From contig JAILWY010000006.1 of the NCBI GenBank assembly GCA_022113835.1, positions 434,001 through 498,000 of the forward strand: a DNA stretch of 64,000 nucleotides. Direction: 5' to 3'. The notes under the pieces were generated by a model, which was not told the origin of the DNA, did no database searches, and saw only the letters and a program-made list of their open reading frames with translations. Shown here in pieces: positions 46,171 to 58,890 of this stretch; position 1 is the first letter of the stretch; the number at the start of each line of letters is the position of its first letter. A program made the translations under genes and the position numbers. This DNA is from Atopsyche davidsoni. Its lineage: Eukaryota; Arthropoda; Insecta; Trichoptera; Hydrobiosidae.

Positions 46171-46740
46171 AATAACCGATTAATCTTTTCGCTTTTGTTG
46201 GGTTTTTGTTTGATCACGTCGGGAATACCGATTTCGTCCTAGTTGTTGTTGATCACGTCGGGGTCACCAATTACGACTTTGTAGTTGATGTTTTGCTGGG
46301 TTCGCCAGGAATGATTGAGGTGCCACCAACTGCTTCAATATCTCGGTGGGAATGTAATCAGAAGGCGGCGAAATAATTTGCAATGTTCTTTTTTATTCAG
46401 GAACTACAATTAGGAGTACGAAGTTACTACGTCGAAGATACCAGAGGAGTGCTAAAGAGGTGACTGAGGGTCAACATCCATTGGAATGTGCTTGTATTTC
46501 GTGGCTGCTGATACGCGAATTCCTTTTCCGATGAGTAAACAATATTGCGTTGTTGGTTCTCGTTACACGTGGAACAATATTGCATTGTTTGCACTCGTTA
46601 CACGTGGAACGATTCATTCCTTTACAGTTACTCATCGGAGACTGAACTTTTATGGATACGAATGTGGGGTGATTGACAATCTAATACGAAAAAAAATAAA
46701 ATAAACAAATCGAATAAACCGAACGAATTGCTCACAACAT
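46163..46740. repeat. Segment with short internal duplications, possible solo LTR
   Basis: TTGATCACGTCGGG recurs (46209, 46248) with related GGGAATAACCGATT/GGGAATACCGATTT, a ~40-bp tandem duplication. CGTTACACGTGGAAC occurs at 46561 and 46598. The segment starts TGTTGGGAATA and ends near CACAACA, LTR-like bounds, but no target duplication is visible. Confidence 0.3.
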
Positions 46741-46779
46741 ATAAAAAACTACACACTTGAATATATCCAAAATCTTCTT

Positions 46780-47010
46780 CATCAAGTGTCTCTCCATTTT
46801 CATTTCACTGAGCATATACTAATGCTGAGCCAGTGTTCATGGTTTTCTAAAAGGAAAATACTTGTATACCGCAGTTTTATAATGGAAATAAAAGTTTGCG
46901 TATAACTGCTGCCCAAAACCATTATTATATAATCCGTTTCTTACAATGCTCTTGCGTTAAGATCTGCTACTCCTTCTGCAGCAAGCTACAGAAGTCCTTC
47001 AGTTTATTTA
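46780..47010 (-). repeat. Dispersed repeat, LINE-tail-like (copy)
   Basis: TGCTGAGCCAGTGTTCATGG, ACCGCAGTTTTATAATGG and ACTGCTGCCCAAAACC. GATCTGCTACTCCTTCTGCA matches 56548-56570. Confidence 0.65.
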
Positions 47011-47709
47011 CGATGAACTGGAGAACAACGAGGCCACGAAAAACAAAAACATGTGTAAAATCATTTTGCAAGGTGTACTTTGTAATTGTTTGTACACATT
47101 ATTTGTTACACCAAAATATAATTAAACAATTCTTTTAAGTTATCAAAATGAAAGTCCAGATAATTTTACAATGATAATAAATTTATTCAATTGATTCGAT
47201 TAAGAAAATAAATTGACTGAGCACATCACTAATATGTACTGCCCACTACAGCCTGCGCAAACTGCTCCCGCATAAACGCGCGAAGGCATTTATAAATTTT
47301 AACATTATGTACACAAGGAAACATTATATTCGTAATAACAATATAAAATGTTAAACAAAATAATGTATTTTTAAGAGCTATTGTTTCAATTGGACGTAAT
47401 CTATAATTAAAAAAATATTTTTTACATTTGTTAAAAATGTAAATCCCGTAAAGATTTAGCAAATAAATTATTAAGAGTAAGTTGGTGTGTTTGTTAAAAG
47501 ATAATAAACAGCGTCATAAACAATAAAGCACTTTGAAACAACTAAGACAGTTTTGATATTGATATAAGTAAAGGCATAAATGTTGATGAATGAATTTTTG
47601 CCACGTAATATGTTTGTTGTAATTATTTTGTGGTACTTGTTGCATACACTTTTAAATATAAACTAAGCATTCAAATAGATAAATATGTATTTATCATTTA
47701 ATTCTCACA

Positions 47710-47960
47710 GGGGTGTAATGCAAACGCGTGAACAGTAATCAGTAGACAGACCTCGACACACTGTGCGTCGACTGTCCACGCCGCCAGTACAAGGCATTGT
47801 ACTCGGCGGGTCCGGCGGTAACTCACCGAGCCCGCTCACGTACCCCGAGGGTTACAGGGGCAAGTCACACGCCAGCCACAGTTTTGTTTGGATAACTTAC
47901 AAGCGCTACTGTCCGCGGCCGAGCTGCGCGACACACCAGCAACCCTCACGCACAGCGCTA
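47710..47960. promoter_or_regulatory. GC-rich island, possible minus-strand 5' exon
   Basis: CGGCGGGTCCGGCGG, GTCCGCGGCCGAGCTGCGCG. On the minus strand two donor-like sites occur (TCG|GTGAGT and CTT|GTAAGT), which would suit a non-coding first exon. No TATA or start codon supports it. Confidence 0.25.
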
Positions 47961-48059
47961 GAGAATTTCCTTGTTATTCAGTTCGTATATATTTACTACA
48001 GATAAACACATGCAAATGGTTTTTCCCTGCCTAACACAATATCACAACCACAGTAAATC

Positions 48060-48790
48060 ATGTACGCTACCACCACAGTAAGTCACACATTGAAACCCCC
48101 GAAACCTGCGCGCAGGACGGGGATAGCTAAACACTCCACCAAAACATTAGATATAAGATCTATTCTAATACACTTAACGAAAAATACAAGAATTATAAAA
48201 TTTTTTTTTAGCGCTAGAGAAAATTACACTCAGAGGCTGTAAAGACTAATATACTGTAGTAAAAAAATAGCATTGTACTTTAAAATTTATCAATAATCAA
48301 TTTAAAACTAATATTTATTTCTAAATTTAGATCGTATATACGTCAATTATATTTTTTCCAAAATAGACGATGGAGCAATCGCTATTGGCTGTTAACAATT
48401 TAGTTATCAGTTGCGTTGCTACGTGACGATAACTAGACAAATATGTGTGACTCGTAAGCATCCTTAACTTCACTTAAGTTCTATCGCTAGGATCATCTTT
48501 GCAACTATAAAACTAATCATTTACATTGATTTTTATCAAATAGTAAATAATGCTTAACCAGGGACAATAAGGAGATGGGACTATGAATTTCTGCTTTTTA
48601 ATTTTTTTGATGACATCAATATTGAAATACACAATTGTATTGATAAAAAAAATACTTATTCATAATCGGTTCTGTGTAACATTAAAATATGAATAGAAAT
48701 ACTGTAGAAGCAGCCATGTTCATTTATCTTTCTAGAATTGCTTTGTTTCCGCAAGCCTTCCGTATACAGCAGATGTCAATGATAAATTCT
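48060..48790. other. AT-rich non-coding DNA
   Basis: No recognised feature. The 60-codon frame at 48060 has no motif. Confidence 0.45.
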
Positions 48791-48799
48791 CTTGCGAGC

Positions 48800-48965
48800 A
48801 AGTTGGCTGTTACGGTGACAATCGCGCAGAATAAAGAGGGGACAGTGGGCCGGGCCAGCTCCGTTCCAATTCAAGCAGCATCGACAGCGCGGGTTTGGCG
48901 CTTGTCCGTGCGTCGACACGCGGTAGAGCATTCGCGCGAATGTTATAATGCTCAGAGACTCTCGA
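48800..48965. other. GC-enriched island
   Basis: GGGCCGGGCCAGCTCCG and GACACGCGGTAGAGC. Frames are open on both strands, no motif. Confidence 0.3.
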
Positions 48966-49022
48966 ATCAAAACAGATTATTTCTTATAATATAATTTATA
49001 ATAAAATTATTGCTTAGTACAA

Positions 49023-49098
49023 GTGATTCGTTGGTATAATTGGTAATGCACCGGCCATGTAAGCTTGGGGATGTGGGTTCGAATCCCACACAAATCAC
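49023..49098 (+). repeat. tRNA-Thr(TGT)-like SINE head, 76 nt
   Basis: Nearly identical to 32896-32971, with a canonical B box (GGTTCGAATCC) and paired T arm. The shared tail (GATGATATTTTTCTAAGAG, then TTTCAATATTTGAAAAA) runs to about 49175. No inverted partner is present here, so this is the simplest copy. Confidence 0.65.
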
Positions 49099-49179
49099 GA
49101 TGATATTTTTCTAAGAGTTTCTTTAATCAATTTTCAATATTTGAAAAAGTGTACGTAATCATTATCAATAAATTTAATA

Positions 49180-49392
49180 TAATGATAAGAGTACTTTTGT
49201 ATTTTTTCTTCATCGTCAGATGCGTAACTTAAGTTTAGTTATGCATCTGATGATGACCAAGTGTATTGGGTCGAAACTAGTAATGCAAATAATTTTAATA
49301 AACTCAAAGTGAAGACAAAATACAAAGGTATTTTTATCATTATAATAATGGATCTTCACGAATCAAATGCCTTGTCCCTCAACAAGATTATT
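49180..49392. mobile_element. Fold-back repeat A with hammerhead-like core (copy 2)
   Basis: Arms ATAATGATAAGAGTACTTTT (49182-49201) and AAGGTATTTTTATCATTAT (49326-49344) are inverted and enclose the ribozyme-like fold. Beyond the right arm lies the complement of the leader found at 8613-8655. Confidence 0.7.
49242..49287 (+). ncRNA. Hammerhead-like motif, copy 2
   Basis: Stem I TGCAT/ATGCA (49242-49246 with 49283-49287), core CTGATGA (49247-49253), extra T, stem II GACCAA/TTGGGTC with one bulged G, core GAAA (49273-49276), palindromic ACTAGT (49276-49281), and A at position 17 (49282). GUA is an allowed cleavage triplet. Just upstream, CAGATGCGTAAC (49218-49229) can pair with GTTATGCATCTG, an alternative hairpin that would hide stem I and part of the core. 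Confidence 0.5.
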
Positions 49393-49399
49393 TTTTAAT

Positions 49400-51410
49400 G
49401 ACTTCAAATAAACACACTAAAAAAGATAAACTGGAATCTACATATTAAAATAATATTATATGTTACATGTATTAATTGAAAAAAAATGAAATCGATTCGT
49501 CATTATCCTCTGAAATAATATTATTTTTCTAAATACAATAATTTTTATAAAATCATCATTATGATGAATTTACTTTTGGTAAATAAAATGTTTCAAAATT
49601 TCAGCACTGATATCATATTATTTGCCAACGCTTTAAAGGTAAAGTTGTCACAAATATATTTAAATTTAATTTTTTTAAAGATATTTGAGCTAGGATCATT
49701 CTATTTTTCGATTTTAATTATAATATATATTACATTTATCTTAGACTACTGGGTTTATAGATAGTAAAAAGGCACGGAACTTAACTGACAAGAAAATCTC
49801 TGAACAAAATCAAGCCTAAAGTTAAATTTTTTGATCGGTGCTTTATGACGAGTAAAGGCAAAGGCTTACAATTTTCAGAAAGTTTGACTATACATTTATT
49901 CTTCAAATATGGAGTGTTACAAATTAAACATTTTATTGTGCTTTCACTGATTTCACCTGATAATATAATCTCATATATAATCTCAAGTAGTCGCTTATCA
50001 TATGTTAAATAATCTTACATAAGTTCAATATTGTATATGAAATTATCTTAAATTATTCTCCCAGCATGATACTTGATTCGCTGATGATTTCAACGTAAAC
50101 AGTTTGCGAAGGCTCGTACTGTTTTTATGATAAGCGTTTGTTAGAACAACAATTGAAATCAAAGCCATTGAATACAGGTCCGATTATATTCAGAATAAAA
50201 TAAGACAACCTTTGGGTAAGCATCATTTCAAATCTCAGCATCCGCAATCGTCCGAAAGAGACAGCATCACATGCCTGAACAAAAGCACGAGCAACAATGT
50301 AGCGTACACTATTCAGCCATCTCGTTCTATTGCTTTATTTTTTGTTTTATAATATATCACTTACGGTGCTTATAGTGACTTTGCAAAAAGAAAAAAAACG
50401 TATTTCCACATATATAAAGCAGATTTGATATTGTTTAGGATTATTTTTGTTTGTTTCTGTAACAGTGTACTCGAAAATACATAATAGTTCTATTTAAATT
50501 AAATATTCAGTTAAAATACTTTTTCTATCAATGGTTTGGATTTGTGATGACTAATCTTGATGACGTATTCTTTATCTATTTTCAGACGGCAGTGATTACT
50601 ACTTATAAACCTCTAGAAAAAAAAACCTATGAAATAAAACGCTGTTTTATAAAACACAGTTCCTGTATTCAATACCCAAAATATAAGCACAAAAACAAAT
50701 TTATAGAGACGATACCTTGAGGGTTTTTGTTAAAAAAAAAAAATAAATAAATAAAAAGAAAAAGATCTGATGCATTTAAAATTCTTAATTTTTTAAATTT
50801 TTTATTGTTTCTAAATTGTTACAATGAAAAGAGTAACTTGAAAAACTATGTTTTTGATTTAGATTATTATTTTTTAAAATTACTTATTACTTGATACACT
50901 TGATGTATCTAGGTTTTATATCTATGATATAAAATCAGTTTTAACACAAAAAAAAAAATTAAAACATACAAAAAGATAATGAAAAAAATTATTCTTTAAA
51001 TTTAGAATATGTATTACTAGTAAAAAAAATATATTTCTCTATACAATCAAAAAAGTTAGTAATGTCTCGAAAGCATTCGTACATGCAACTGGTTTTGATG
51101 AAATTCGTGCTGCGTACAAAATAAAGAGTCCAGCGACGTCTGAACAAAAATGCTTATTCATTTTGTGCATTATTCAATATTATGCATATCTCAATTTTAC
51201 GATCTTATCTAAACACTGCCCATATAAAGACGTATTTTTTTTACGAAAGTAGAATTGATTTGCTTCATTTATCAAAAAGTTCTTCTAAAGTTGTTAGATC
51301 TATGCCTAGCGTAGGTTTTGATAACATATGCTCTGCGTCGAATATTTTTTTTTTTTTTGTGATGTATTTTTTTAGAAAAAAATTTGATGACAGTAGAACA
51401 GATTTTTGGC
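49400..51410. other. AT-rich non-coding DNA
   Basis: Homopolymer-rich, with a mid-GC patch at 50200-50330. Nothing recognised. Confidence 0.5.
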
Positions 51411-51419
51411 TACAGTCCT

Positions 51420-51790
51420 GCTACAGTTGTTAGATCTAAGCCCAGCGCAGTGCAGAGTGGAAGGTTGCCTCGCGAGGAGGCTGCGCGGCCGGTTAGTACT
51501 GCGACGGCCGTCATGCACAGCGGTCGTTAGCGCCGCCTACCGGCCGGCTAGAGAGCCAGCGCCCCGCGCCCTCACGCCCTCGCGCCCTCGCGCCCTCGCC
51601 CTCGCCCTCGCGCCCTCGCGCCCTCCCCGCCCCCGCGCCCTCACGCCCCCGCGCCCTCCCCGCCCTCCCCGCCCCCGACGTCAAAACCACGTGGAGTGCC
51701 AGTGAGTGACTGTGACGGCAGCAGTGCGCGACTCGCGTACAAAACCCAAATCGCAGACTTTTCAGTTTCAAAAACACCAAGCACTCAAAT
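51420..51790 (+). promoter_or_regulatory. CpG-rich promoter-like tract with C-rich low-complexity core
   Basis: By far the most GC-rich part of the window. 51550-51690 is a degenerate CGCCCT/CCCCGC repeat whose minus strand is rich in G-runs. It is followed by CACGTGGAGTGCCAGTGAGT and a TCAGT initiator-like motif near 51766. A donor-like GTGAGT at about 51700 would suit a 5' UTR exon on the plus strand. Overlapping Arg/Ala/Pro-rich frames on both strands reflect composition and are not counted as genes. Confidence 0.4.
51550..51690. repeat. C-rich short tandem repeat
   Basis: Irregular tandem of CGCCCT, CGCCCTCG and CCCCGCCC units. i-motif/G-quadruplex-prone (G-runs on the minus strand). Confidence 0.8.
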
Positions 51791-51799
51791 TGTTATTAT

Positions 51800-54700
51800 C
51801 TTGACAATTTTATATTCGCCCGCCATGTTCGGGCATACGCGGATTTTGCGAATGTATATGAAGCAGTTGTGCAAAAACTCAATGTCGCTAATGAAAACGT
51901 ACTCAACAGTTTTGTATTAAAAATGCAAGTATACCTTTTATTTTATTTTAAATAAACATCGATGGATATGAAAGTGAAAGTGAATATATATACCTAGATT
52001 GTTTTTTTTTTAAATTTTCAATTGTATTGTATATATTTTACCTGACTTGTCACATGTGATTTTAAATAATTGTTAAATAATATTCAATTGATAAGTAGTG
52101 ATCTAGTGTTTGTAAGCTAAACCTAAATAATTCAAGTAGCATATCTAGAATTAGCACACATTATCGAATTAATGTGACAAGGAATAATCGACAAATAAAT
52201 AATATACAAAAATTAATTATTTATAAAAACATCCACAGATAAAAGTTCAAATACATCGCTTAGTGTTTTTTGTGTCAAAATTTACAGATAAACATGAAAT
52301 TGAAATAGGGTTAATTATTACGGTGGTGCATGCCGCAACTTGTCAACTCAAAAGGCAGTGTATGTTTTATTAAATTTAATGGTTTTTTGATTTCGTACTA
52401 CTTGGGTGTTTAATCTTGTGTTGCAAAAAGTCGTATTTTTTGTTTGTTTTCAAAATAATGACAATTTAACGGCCGTTTTTTCTGGACATTTTGCAAAGTG
52501 TTCAAAAATAAAACCAAACGAAAGTATGCTAATTTCAATCATAAAATATGTGGGCAGTAAATTATATTTGGTGTAATTTTTATTTCAGTTAGACAGTTTT
52601 AAATATTGATTTACGATTTAATAAAGTTAGAGTATTTAATTACATTTTGTTTTTAATTGATTATATTAGAAGTTAACACATGTTTGTTGGTTAACTTTGA
52701 GTTATTTGATCAAGTAATAAAATGTATTTAAATAGGTTTTATACTTATAACTGTAAAGTTTAAATAGATTAATACCGCGCTTTCAACGGTAGGTAATTTC
52801 GCAAACCCGACGGGTGACGGCCAAATAATATTATGAAAAGAACGTATAGATTTAATTAATTCCAAGTTTATTTTCCTTGTTATGTGTCTTTCATTTTTTT
52901 TTTTTATAAATAATAAAATGTATTTGTGAGTAAATGATAAAATATTCTGAGTAAAAAAACATTGTATTATTTATTTACATTTTATCTATGATCGTTTTTT
53001 AAAATAATAATATAACTTCCCAATGAACTATTTTGTTAAAAAAATTCATAGATTTAATAAAACTGATGATATTGTAAGGAAGTCGATTGATTGTTATTTT
53101 CGAAAAACTGATGTCGTTCATACTCAAAACATAAATTTTATTTTATTTATTTAAGTTGAACACACAAAACAAATAAAAGAGATAACATATTTTTTTGCCA
53201 ATCACACAAGGCTCTATCATAAAAAAGGACAAAAAAACCTCATGGTTGTTGAAAGGATATATTCAAGTAATTATCCGCACGAGTTTTTTATATTTTTTAA
53301 AATATATTTCTTAATATTAAATAACTTCGATGATTTTAACTTTGTAAATCAAAACCATGCATGTGCATTTTAAAAATACATTAATATGTTTATATTTCGC
53401 ATTTGCTTTTTTACATTTGAATTATTTTTTTTTTTGTTATTTATATATTCGTAAGTACATACATTCTGTGTGTATTTTAATTCTTAAATAAAGAATCGGT
53501 TATTAATAATATACCAAATAATGTTCCATTGTATTTTCTAAATAGAGAAAAGCTATATATATTTTAATGTAATTTGGTTTGGACATTATTTTAAAATTTT
53601 CTTAAGAAATTGGCCAAAGCATTCGCCAAAAAAAGGTGTGAAAACTAAACTTGCAAAGCCTGTCATAGCATTACTCATGTCTGTTTTTAATGTCCGGTAG
53701 AACATATAATTATGAACGTACGCGTTAGATTATCATAAATTGTAGCAAGTTAACAGTTGGTTCACTGTATAATTTAAATTAAAGCCATAAATTTATTTTA
53801 AAAAACCTGAAGTTACACAAAGAAAGAAAAAAATATTTAGACCACCGCAAATTTCTCGAAGCCCGATTTTATAAAGAAGAAAAAATATGCGCTTTTAATA
53901 CCGAACCATAAATCTTTGCCATACCGAAATAGGTATTACTTTTAAAAAGTGTTGAAAGTTTAAGTTTCTGTGCCAGAAATACAACCTAGCTTCAGGATTA
54001 ATTCATATTAATAATCGAGCAAAAATCCAAAAATTGTATGTTTTATAGGCATGTACATATTTTTCTATCACACATAAAAATTATTTAATTATCTGTATTG
54101 TCCTAATGCATTCAAAAATACTGGATTTACTTGCCAGACAAACTCTTTGCATTGGACTCGTACATGTTTTCGTTAATCAAAATTATTTTTAATGCAATGT
54201 TACTTTTAATCAATGATTTAACAATTCAAGATTACATCAACGTAGAATTCATATCTTATAAGAAAGCTAAATGTGATTATTTTAAAATGAAATATTTAAA
54301 AGCCAACTCACCAATTTTTTTGTTAGCTAATAAAATATGCAATACAAACAATTTGTAGTTATAATAATAAAAACATAAAAAAAAAAAAAAACAAGTCTTT
54401 GATTGTATGATTTTAAAATAAAGCTAGTGAACGATTTTTTATATTTATTTATATTAAAGTGAGTAAAACAAAATGTTTTAAGTTAATAAAACATAATTTA
54501 TTTAATATAATTTTTGATATACGTAACAGCACACAATCATAAATAAAGAAATAAATTAAAAAATAGCACGAAATAAAAAAGAAAATGAATCTATTAAATA
54601 TTCTAAAAACTAATATGATTCTGACTTGTTTTCAAAATATTGTGTATACATAATGATTTTTTAAGTTAATTTGATACAAGAGATTATAGTTGTACTTATA

Positions 54701-55330
54701 AGGCAATATTTGTGATTCATGTTATAAAAAATCAAGACAAAAACTCGTCCAAAATTGCAACTGGAGAGATAAAATATATAAAATTATCAGACCAATTACA
54801 CTCGCCGTATAAATTCAAATCGCTATTGGCAGTTCAATAATTTTCTCACGTACCTACGTTCTAAAACCTGTTTTCAGTAACAAATAATTAATAAAAAAAT
54901 ACAAATTAAACGAAGTTAAAACAAGAGGCATTACGACTCCAATAACCGGTAGAATTCCCCCAGTATCACTGGCGTCAGAAAATCAAACGAATTCCCCATA
55001 ATAACAACATACGTCTTAACATGGCAACACTGATTAGACGTGTATCCATACCTTCCACATCAAAATAATCCATCACCTTTTCTATTAATCTGATACCAGC
55101 TATAAATCAATTAGATGTTCGGCCGGTATCGCTTCTATTAGTTATTGAATTTTATTGCATTAATTAAGTGCGCTTGTAAATGGATTTTGTTTCAAATGGT
55201 GGCTGTTTTTCTAATAAATCTTAATTTTATATATTAAACACACGACTAGTTAACATCATTTTATCTTGACTAAAAGTTTATCAGTTTGATTCCTATATCG
55301 ATAAGCGATTTTACAACACATGTATGTTTA
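51800..55330. other. AT-rich non-coding DNA
   Basis: Very AT-rich, many homopolymers. The frame 54131-54358 looks like chance. No repeats or exons recognised. Confidence 0.5.
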
Positions 55331-55339
55331 ATAATCTTA

Positions 55340-55395
55340 GCTTGTTGGGTCAATGGAAAGACCGTTCGATTCCTGTTTTGGCTGGTTTCTTCTAA
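55340..55395 (+). repeat. tRNA-derived fragment
   Basis: TGGGTCAATGG then CGTTCGATTCCTG resembles an A box remnant and B box spacing. Too short and diverged for a family call. Confidence 0.25.
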
Positions 55396-55397
55396 AC

Positions 55398-55736
55398 CTG
55401 TGGCTCTCAAATTCTTTTGGCCCACGGACCCCCTTTCATAGTCATAACTTGCCTACGGGCTCTGGGTGAAAAACTACATAAATTCATATTATAGACTAGT
55501 TGGTGCAAGTATCGACTCTATTGCGTTCCTGTATAAACCTACCTGACTCACCGCGATGCCTGTTATTACTTGTATTTTATGCACCTGTATATATTTATAT
55601 TTTACTTAGGACGTAAAAATCACTTAAAAATGTATTCATTATTACTTATTTATATTGTTATAACTTCCGTATTAATAAAAATGTGTCACAATTTTTTTAT
55701 TTGACCCCCTGACGTTGTTCAGGGATTCCCAAATCG
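55398..55736. mobile_element. Possible hAT-like non-autonomous element
   Basis: The left end CTGTGGCTCTCAAATTCTTT then TGGCCCACGGACCCCC resembles hAT-type non-autonomous ends. The right side has TGACCCCCTGACGTTGTTCA then GGGATTCCCAAAT, the expected reverse-type end with GGGGGTC. No clear 8-bp target duplication was found. Confidence 0.35.
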
Positions 55737-56079
55737 ATTTTAATATTCTAAGGACTGTTCTTAACGATGCAATTAGATAAACGCCATTTTAAATTACATA
55801 TATGACTACAAAATATATTATCAAATATTTTTTAATTTGCCAAAACTATACTTTATAAATTTATATATATTTTTAAACGATTGATTGACAGTGTGGCTTG
55901 GAAGTAAGGAAAAGCTTTTACGTATATGCTATACTTTTAAACATTTCATTTTAAATATGCAGTTTTAATCGGTGTTCTCGGATGCTGGAATAATCGAGTA
56001 GAATGGGGCGACCAGCACCCATCATCCACTATATCACAGAATTAATCTCCGAGCTGTCTTTTTAGCGTTTTTTCAGTTA

Positions 56080-56280
56080 TCTCGCAGGCGCGCCGCTGAC
56101 GGATGACACCGCCGGCCTGTTTTGACAGCCGATGTGTGTAATCAGTATTATGACGCAATATTTAATTTATTTGTAACTCCGGCGTACATTTTTCTAGCCA
56201 CATTGAAGGCTCTCTTTCGGAGCTTATCAAAACGATGCGCTCTAGGGACGTGAAAACATCGTGAATTGCATAGTCTCTAA
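56080..56280. other. GC-enriched island
   Basis: TCGCAGGCGCGCCGCTGACG and ACACCGCCGGCCTG. Candidate regulatory element. Confidence 0.4.
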
Positions 56281-56362
56281 AAATCACTACAGACAAATTA
56301 ATATATATGCCACCCATTCAATAACATAATAACACGCAGCAATAATATATTTTTATTTTTCA

Positions 56363-56662
56363 GAAAAAGGTTGGCGACCATTTCACAGAACATATATTTA
56401 TGCTGAGACAGTAATCATGGTTTTAGGCTTAGGGAGAATAATGTAGTGAGTCCCCAAGCCCTTTTTCCCCGCAGTTTTATATTCGAAGGAAAACTCTGCG
56501 TTAACGTAATAGCGTTATTATAAAATCATTTTATTACAATTTGGCGTTTAGATCTGATACTATTTCTGCAGCAGGGACCCTCCCACCTCGACAAGATACT
56601 TCCGGTCCACTACTCCATTACCGTTCCTTTACAAACACTCAGGGTACAGAATGGAACTGCAG
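56363..56662 (-). repeat. Dispersed repeat, LINE-tail-like (longest uninterrupted copy)
   Basis: Runs from AGGTTGGCGACCATTTC through ATGCTGAGACAGTAATCATG, CCGCAGTTTTAT, TCTGATACTATTTCTGCAGC to ACTCAGGGTACAGAATGG, joining blocks seen separately at 7357-7756 and 46780-47010. Confidence 0.65.
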
Positions 56663-56669
56663 AATTGAA

Positions 56670-58580
56670 AAATTGTACTGCAGAGCAATAATAATCAAGA
56701 CCATTTAGAATTATTATTTTATTAGATATTGGAAATATTAAATCAAATATCAATATATATTGATATATTGATGTTAAATGACATTTGAGTTTCCCTCTGA
56801 TGTAGACATATGTTTGTTTTTTTTAATTCTATTCATATTTTTATAATTTTTAGATTACCCACACTAGAATTCGATTTCATATATCTTCATTTGAACATTT
56901 AGCAGAAGTATAACTAAATAAAATAGTATGCAAACATTGTGTTTTAGTATAAATTTAAACTTAATTAACCATAAAATTTACGAAGCCTTTTTGGATTTTG
57001 ATAAATTGAACGAATTATCAATCTTACTTAAAGTAAAAGTGCTGTAAATAAAATGAGTTTGCGTATCGATTATCGTGATGGGTGAGCTTCCTCCATCACT
57101 AGACATACCAATAAGCGCCTATCCCCACTGGCCCAGAGCTTAATCACAGGTGTATTCGTTTACTATTGGCCAACCTGACAATGATAAATACTTAAGACTT
57201 TTTACTACCTGGTGTATTTTTCAAAGTGTCATCACGGACGTTTAATATGATATGAAATATTAAAGCGTTTAGAGATAGCGGACTTGTCGTTTTTTAAATG
57301 TATTTTTTTTATATGACAAACTATATTGATTGTATCATTTTATCAATTTGCATACTGCGTTTTAATCAAAATACATAAACATTATTTAATGTCTGTCTAT
57401 AAATTAGCAGGTTTTTTTTTTATGCACGAATGTTAAGTAGGCAGTCTTGTAAAAGTGAGAGTTTATATTTTTATGGCGATTTAAACCAAAAATACACAAG
57501 CAACACTTCTCCCTCTTGTTTTTTTAATTTTTTATAAAAACTGGAAATTATTTTGTTATGATATAAGCAGATACTCATCAGCAAACTTGGAGGATAAGTT
57601 TTGGTTCAGCCGATCTAAATAAAACAATTTATCACAATATAAATTAAATATAATTCTGTAATAATCATAAAGCATCTATGAATTTGATTTATTGGTGCAA
57701 CTGTAAGTAATTATGAAATATTCAATACAGTTTTCATTTGGAACCTCTAGTTTGGAAAAAAAAAATTCAGAGTAGTTTAAACTGAATTCAATATCTGAAT
57801 ATTTTTTTATACGTTGTATTTTCATAAAACTTTCACTAGTGCAATATTAGTGGTAAAAAAGAAAAAATACACTAAAAAAATTATTCCCATTTCAGTTTAC
57901 TTGTCAAAGATTTTGGATCCAAGTGAAAGTTGTTTTTAGGAACATTAAATATTTTTTATAAAGCCGTTATTTGTGACTGACAAGACTTTTAACAAGACGC
58001 GTATAAAATATCTAATTTTGAAGATATAATTTATTTTTTTAAAATTATTTATAATACATTTTTTTAATGAAGACTGTAACTAACAACTCAAATATTATTT
58101 TACTTTTTTTATAAAAGGTCTAAGTTTTTATTTATCGATATTGAAATATAGCTTTTTGAAGTATATATATATAGTTTCAATACAGTAGGTGTCATAAAAA
58201 AACTTTTCATAAATATTTTAAACATTATAAACCTATATGCATTAAAAATGCAAATTGATTGAAAAATATTTAATGACTAGAAATTTTGCCCGTCACAGAA
58301 TGACGTTTTCGGAGGCATTTTGAGTTGTTAAGATGTGATTGATGACATAAAATGAAAATTTCTAAGAAGCATCAAAATTTGTTTTATTTTAAAAGATCTA
58401 ATTTTGAAATTCTCGCGTTGAACAATAAAATCCTATAATTCGTACATATTGAAATTCGCTAAAGCATATTTTATAGTTTTATTAAATTAGTTTATGAATA
58501 AAAATATTATTACTGAAATTCAGCACATAGCTGCGGAAAAATTTACTAAACTTACATGCAAAAAATCTTCTTTTAAGATA
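56670..58580. other. AT-rich non-coding DNA
   Basis: Contains an AT palindrome (TCAATATATATTGA, about 56748-56761) and a mid-GC patch at 57060-57190. Nothing else recognised. Confidence 0.5.
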
Positions 58581-58689
58581 TTCTATAGAAAACCAAAAAA
58601 TGAAACATATACACACACACAATGGATATTATTATAGTAGATTGGTATATTTAAGAATGGAAGATATGGAATATAGAATAATACATTGA

Positions 58690-58890
58690 TTCCCCCCTGT
58701 AGGCAGTCTTTAGCGTCACGTTTCCCATGCAATATGCGGTCGAAGCGCAGATCGGTAGCCAAGCACATCTCCCATGCATCAGAGCACTACAGATGCGCTT
58801 CTCATGTCAAAGTATGGACAGACTGAGCAAACCTGGACGTAGGGGATGTACCTGACGACTTCCCAGGCGACACGAGGGCTAGCTCCATGG
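58690..58890. other. GC-enriched island
   Basis: CGGTCGAAGCGCAGATCGG, CCAGGCGACACGAGGGCTAG. No motif. Confidence 0.3.

Noticed and set aside
51406..51780. Arg/Ala/Pro-rich frames open on both strands
   Set aside because: They arise from the C-rich tandem repeat, and both strands being open is a composition effect.
58606..58620. CA microsatellite
   Set aside because: Only a few dinucleotide units, not noteworthy.
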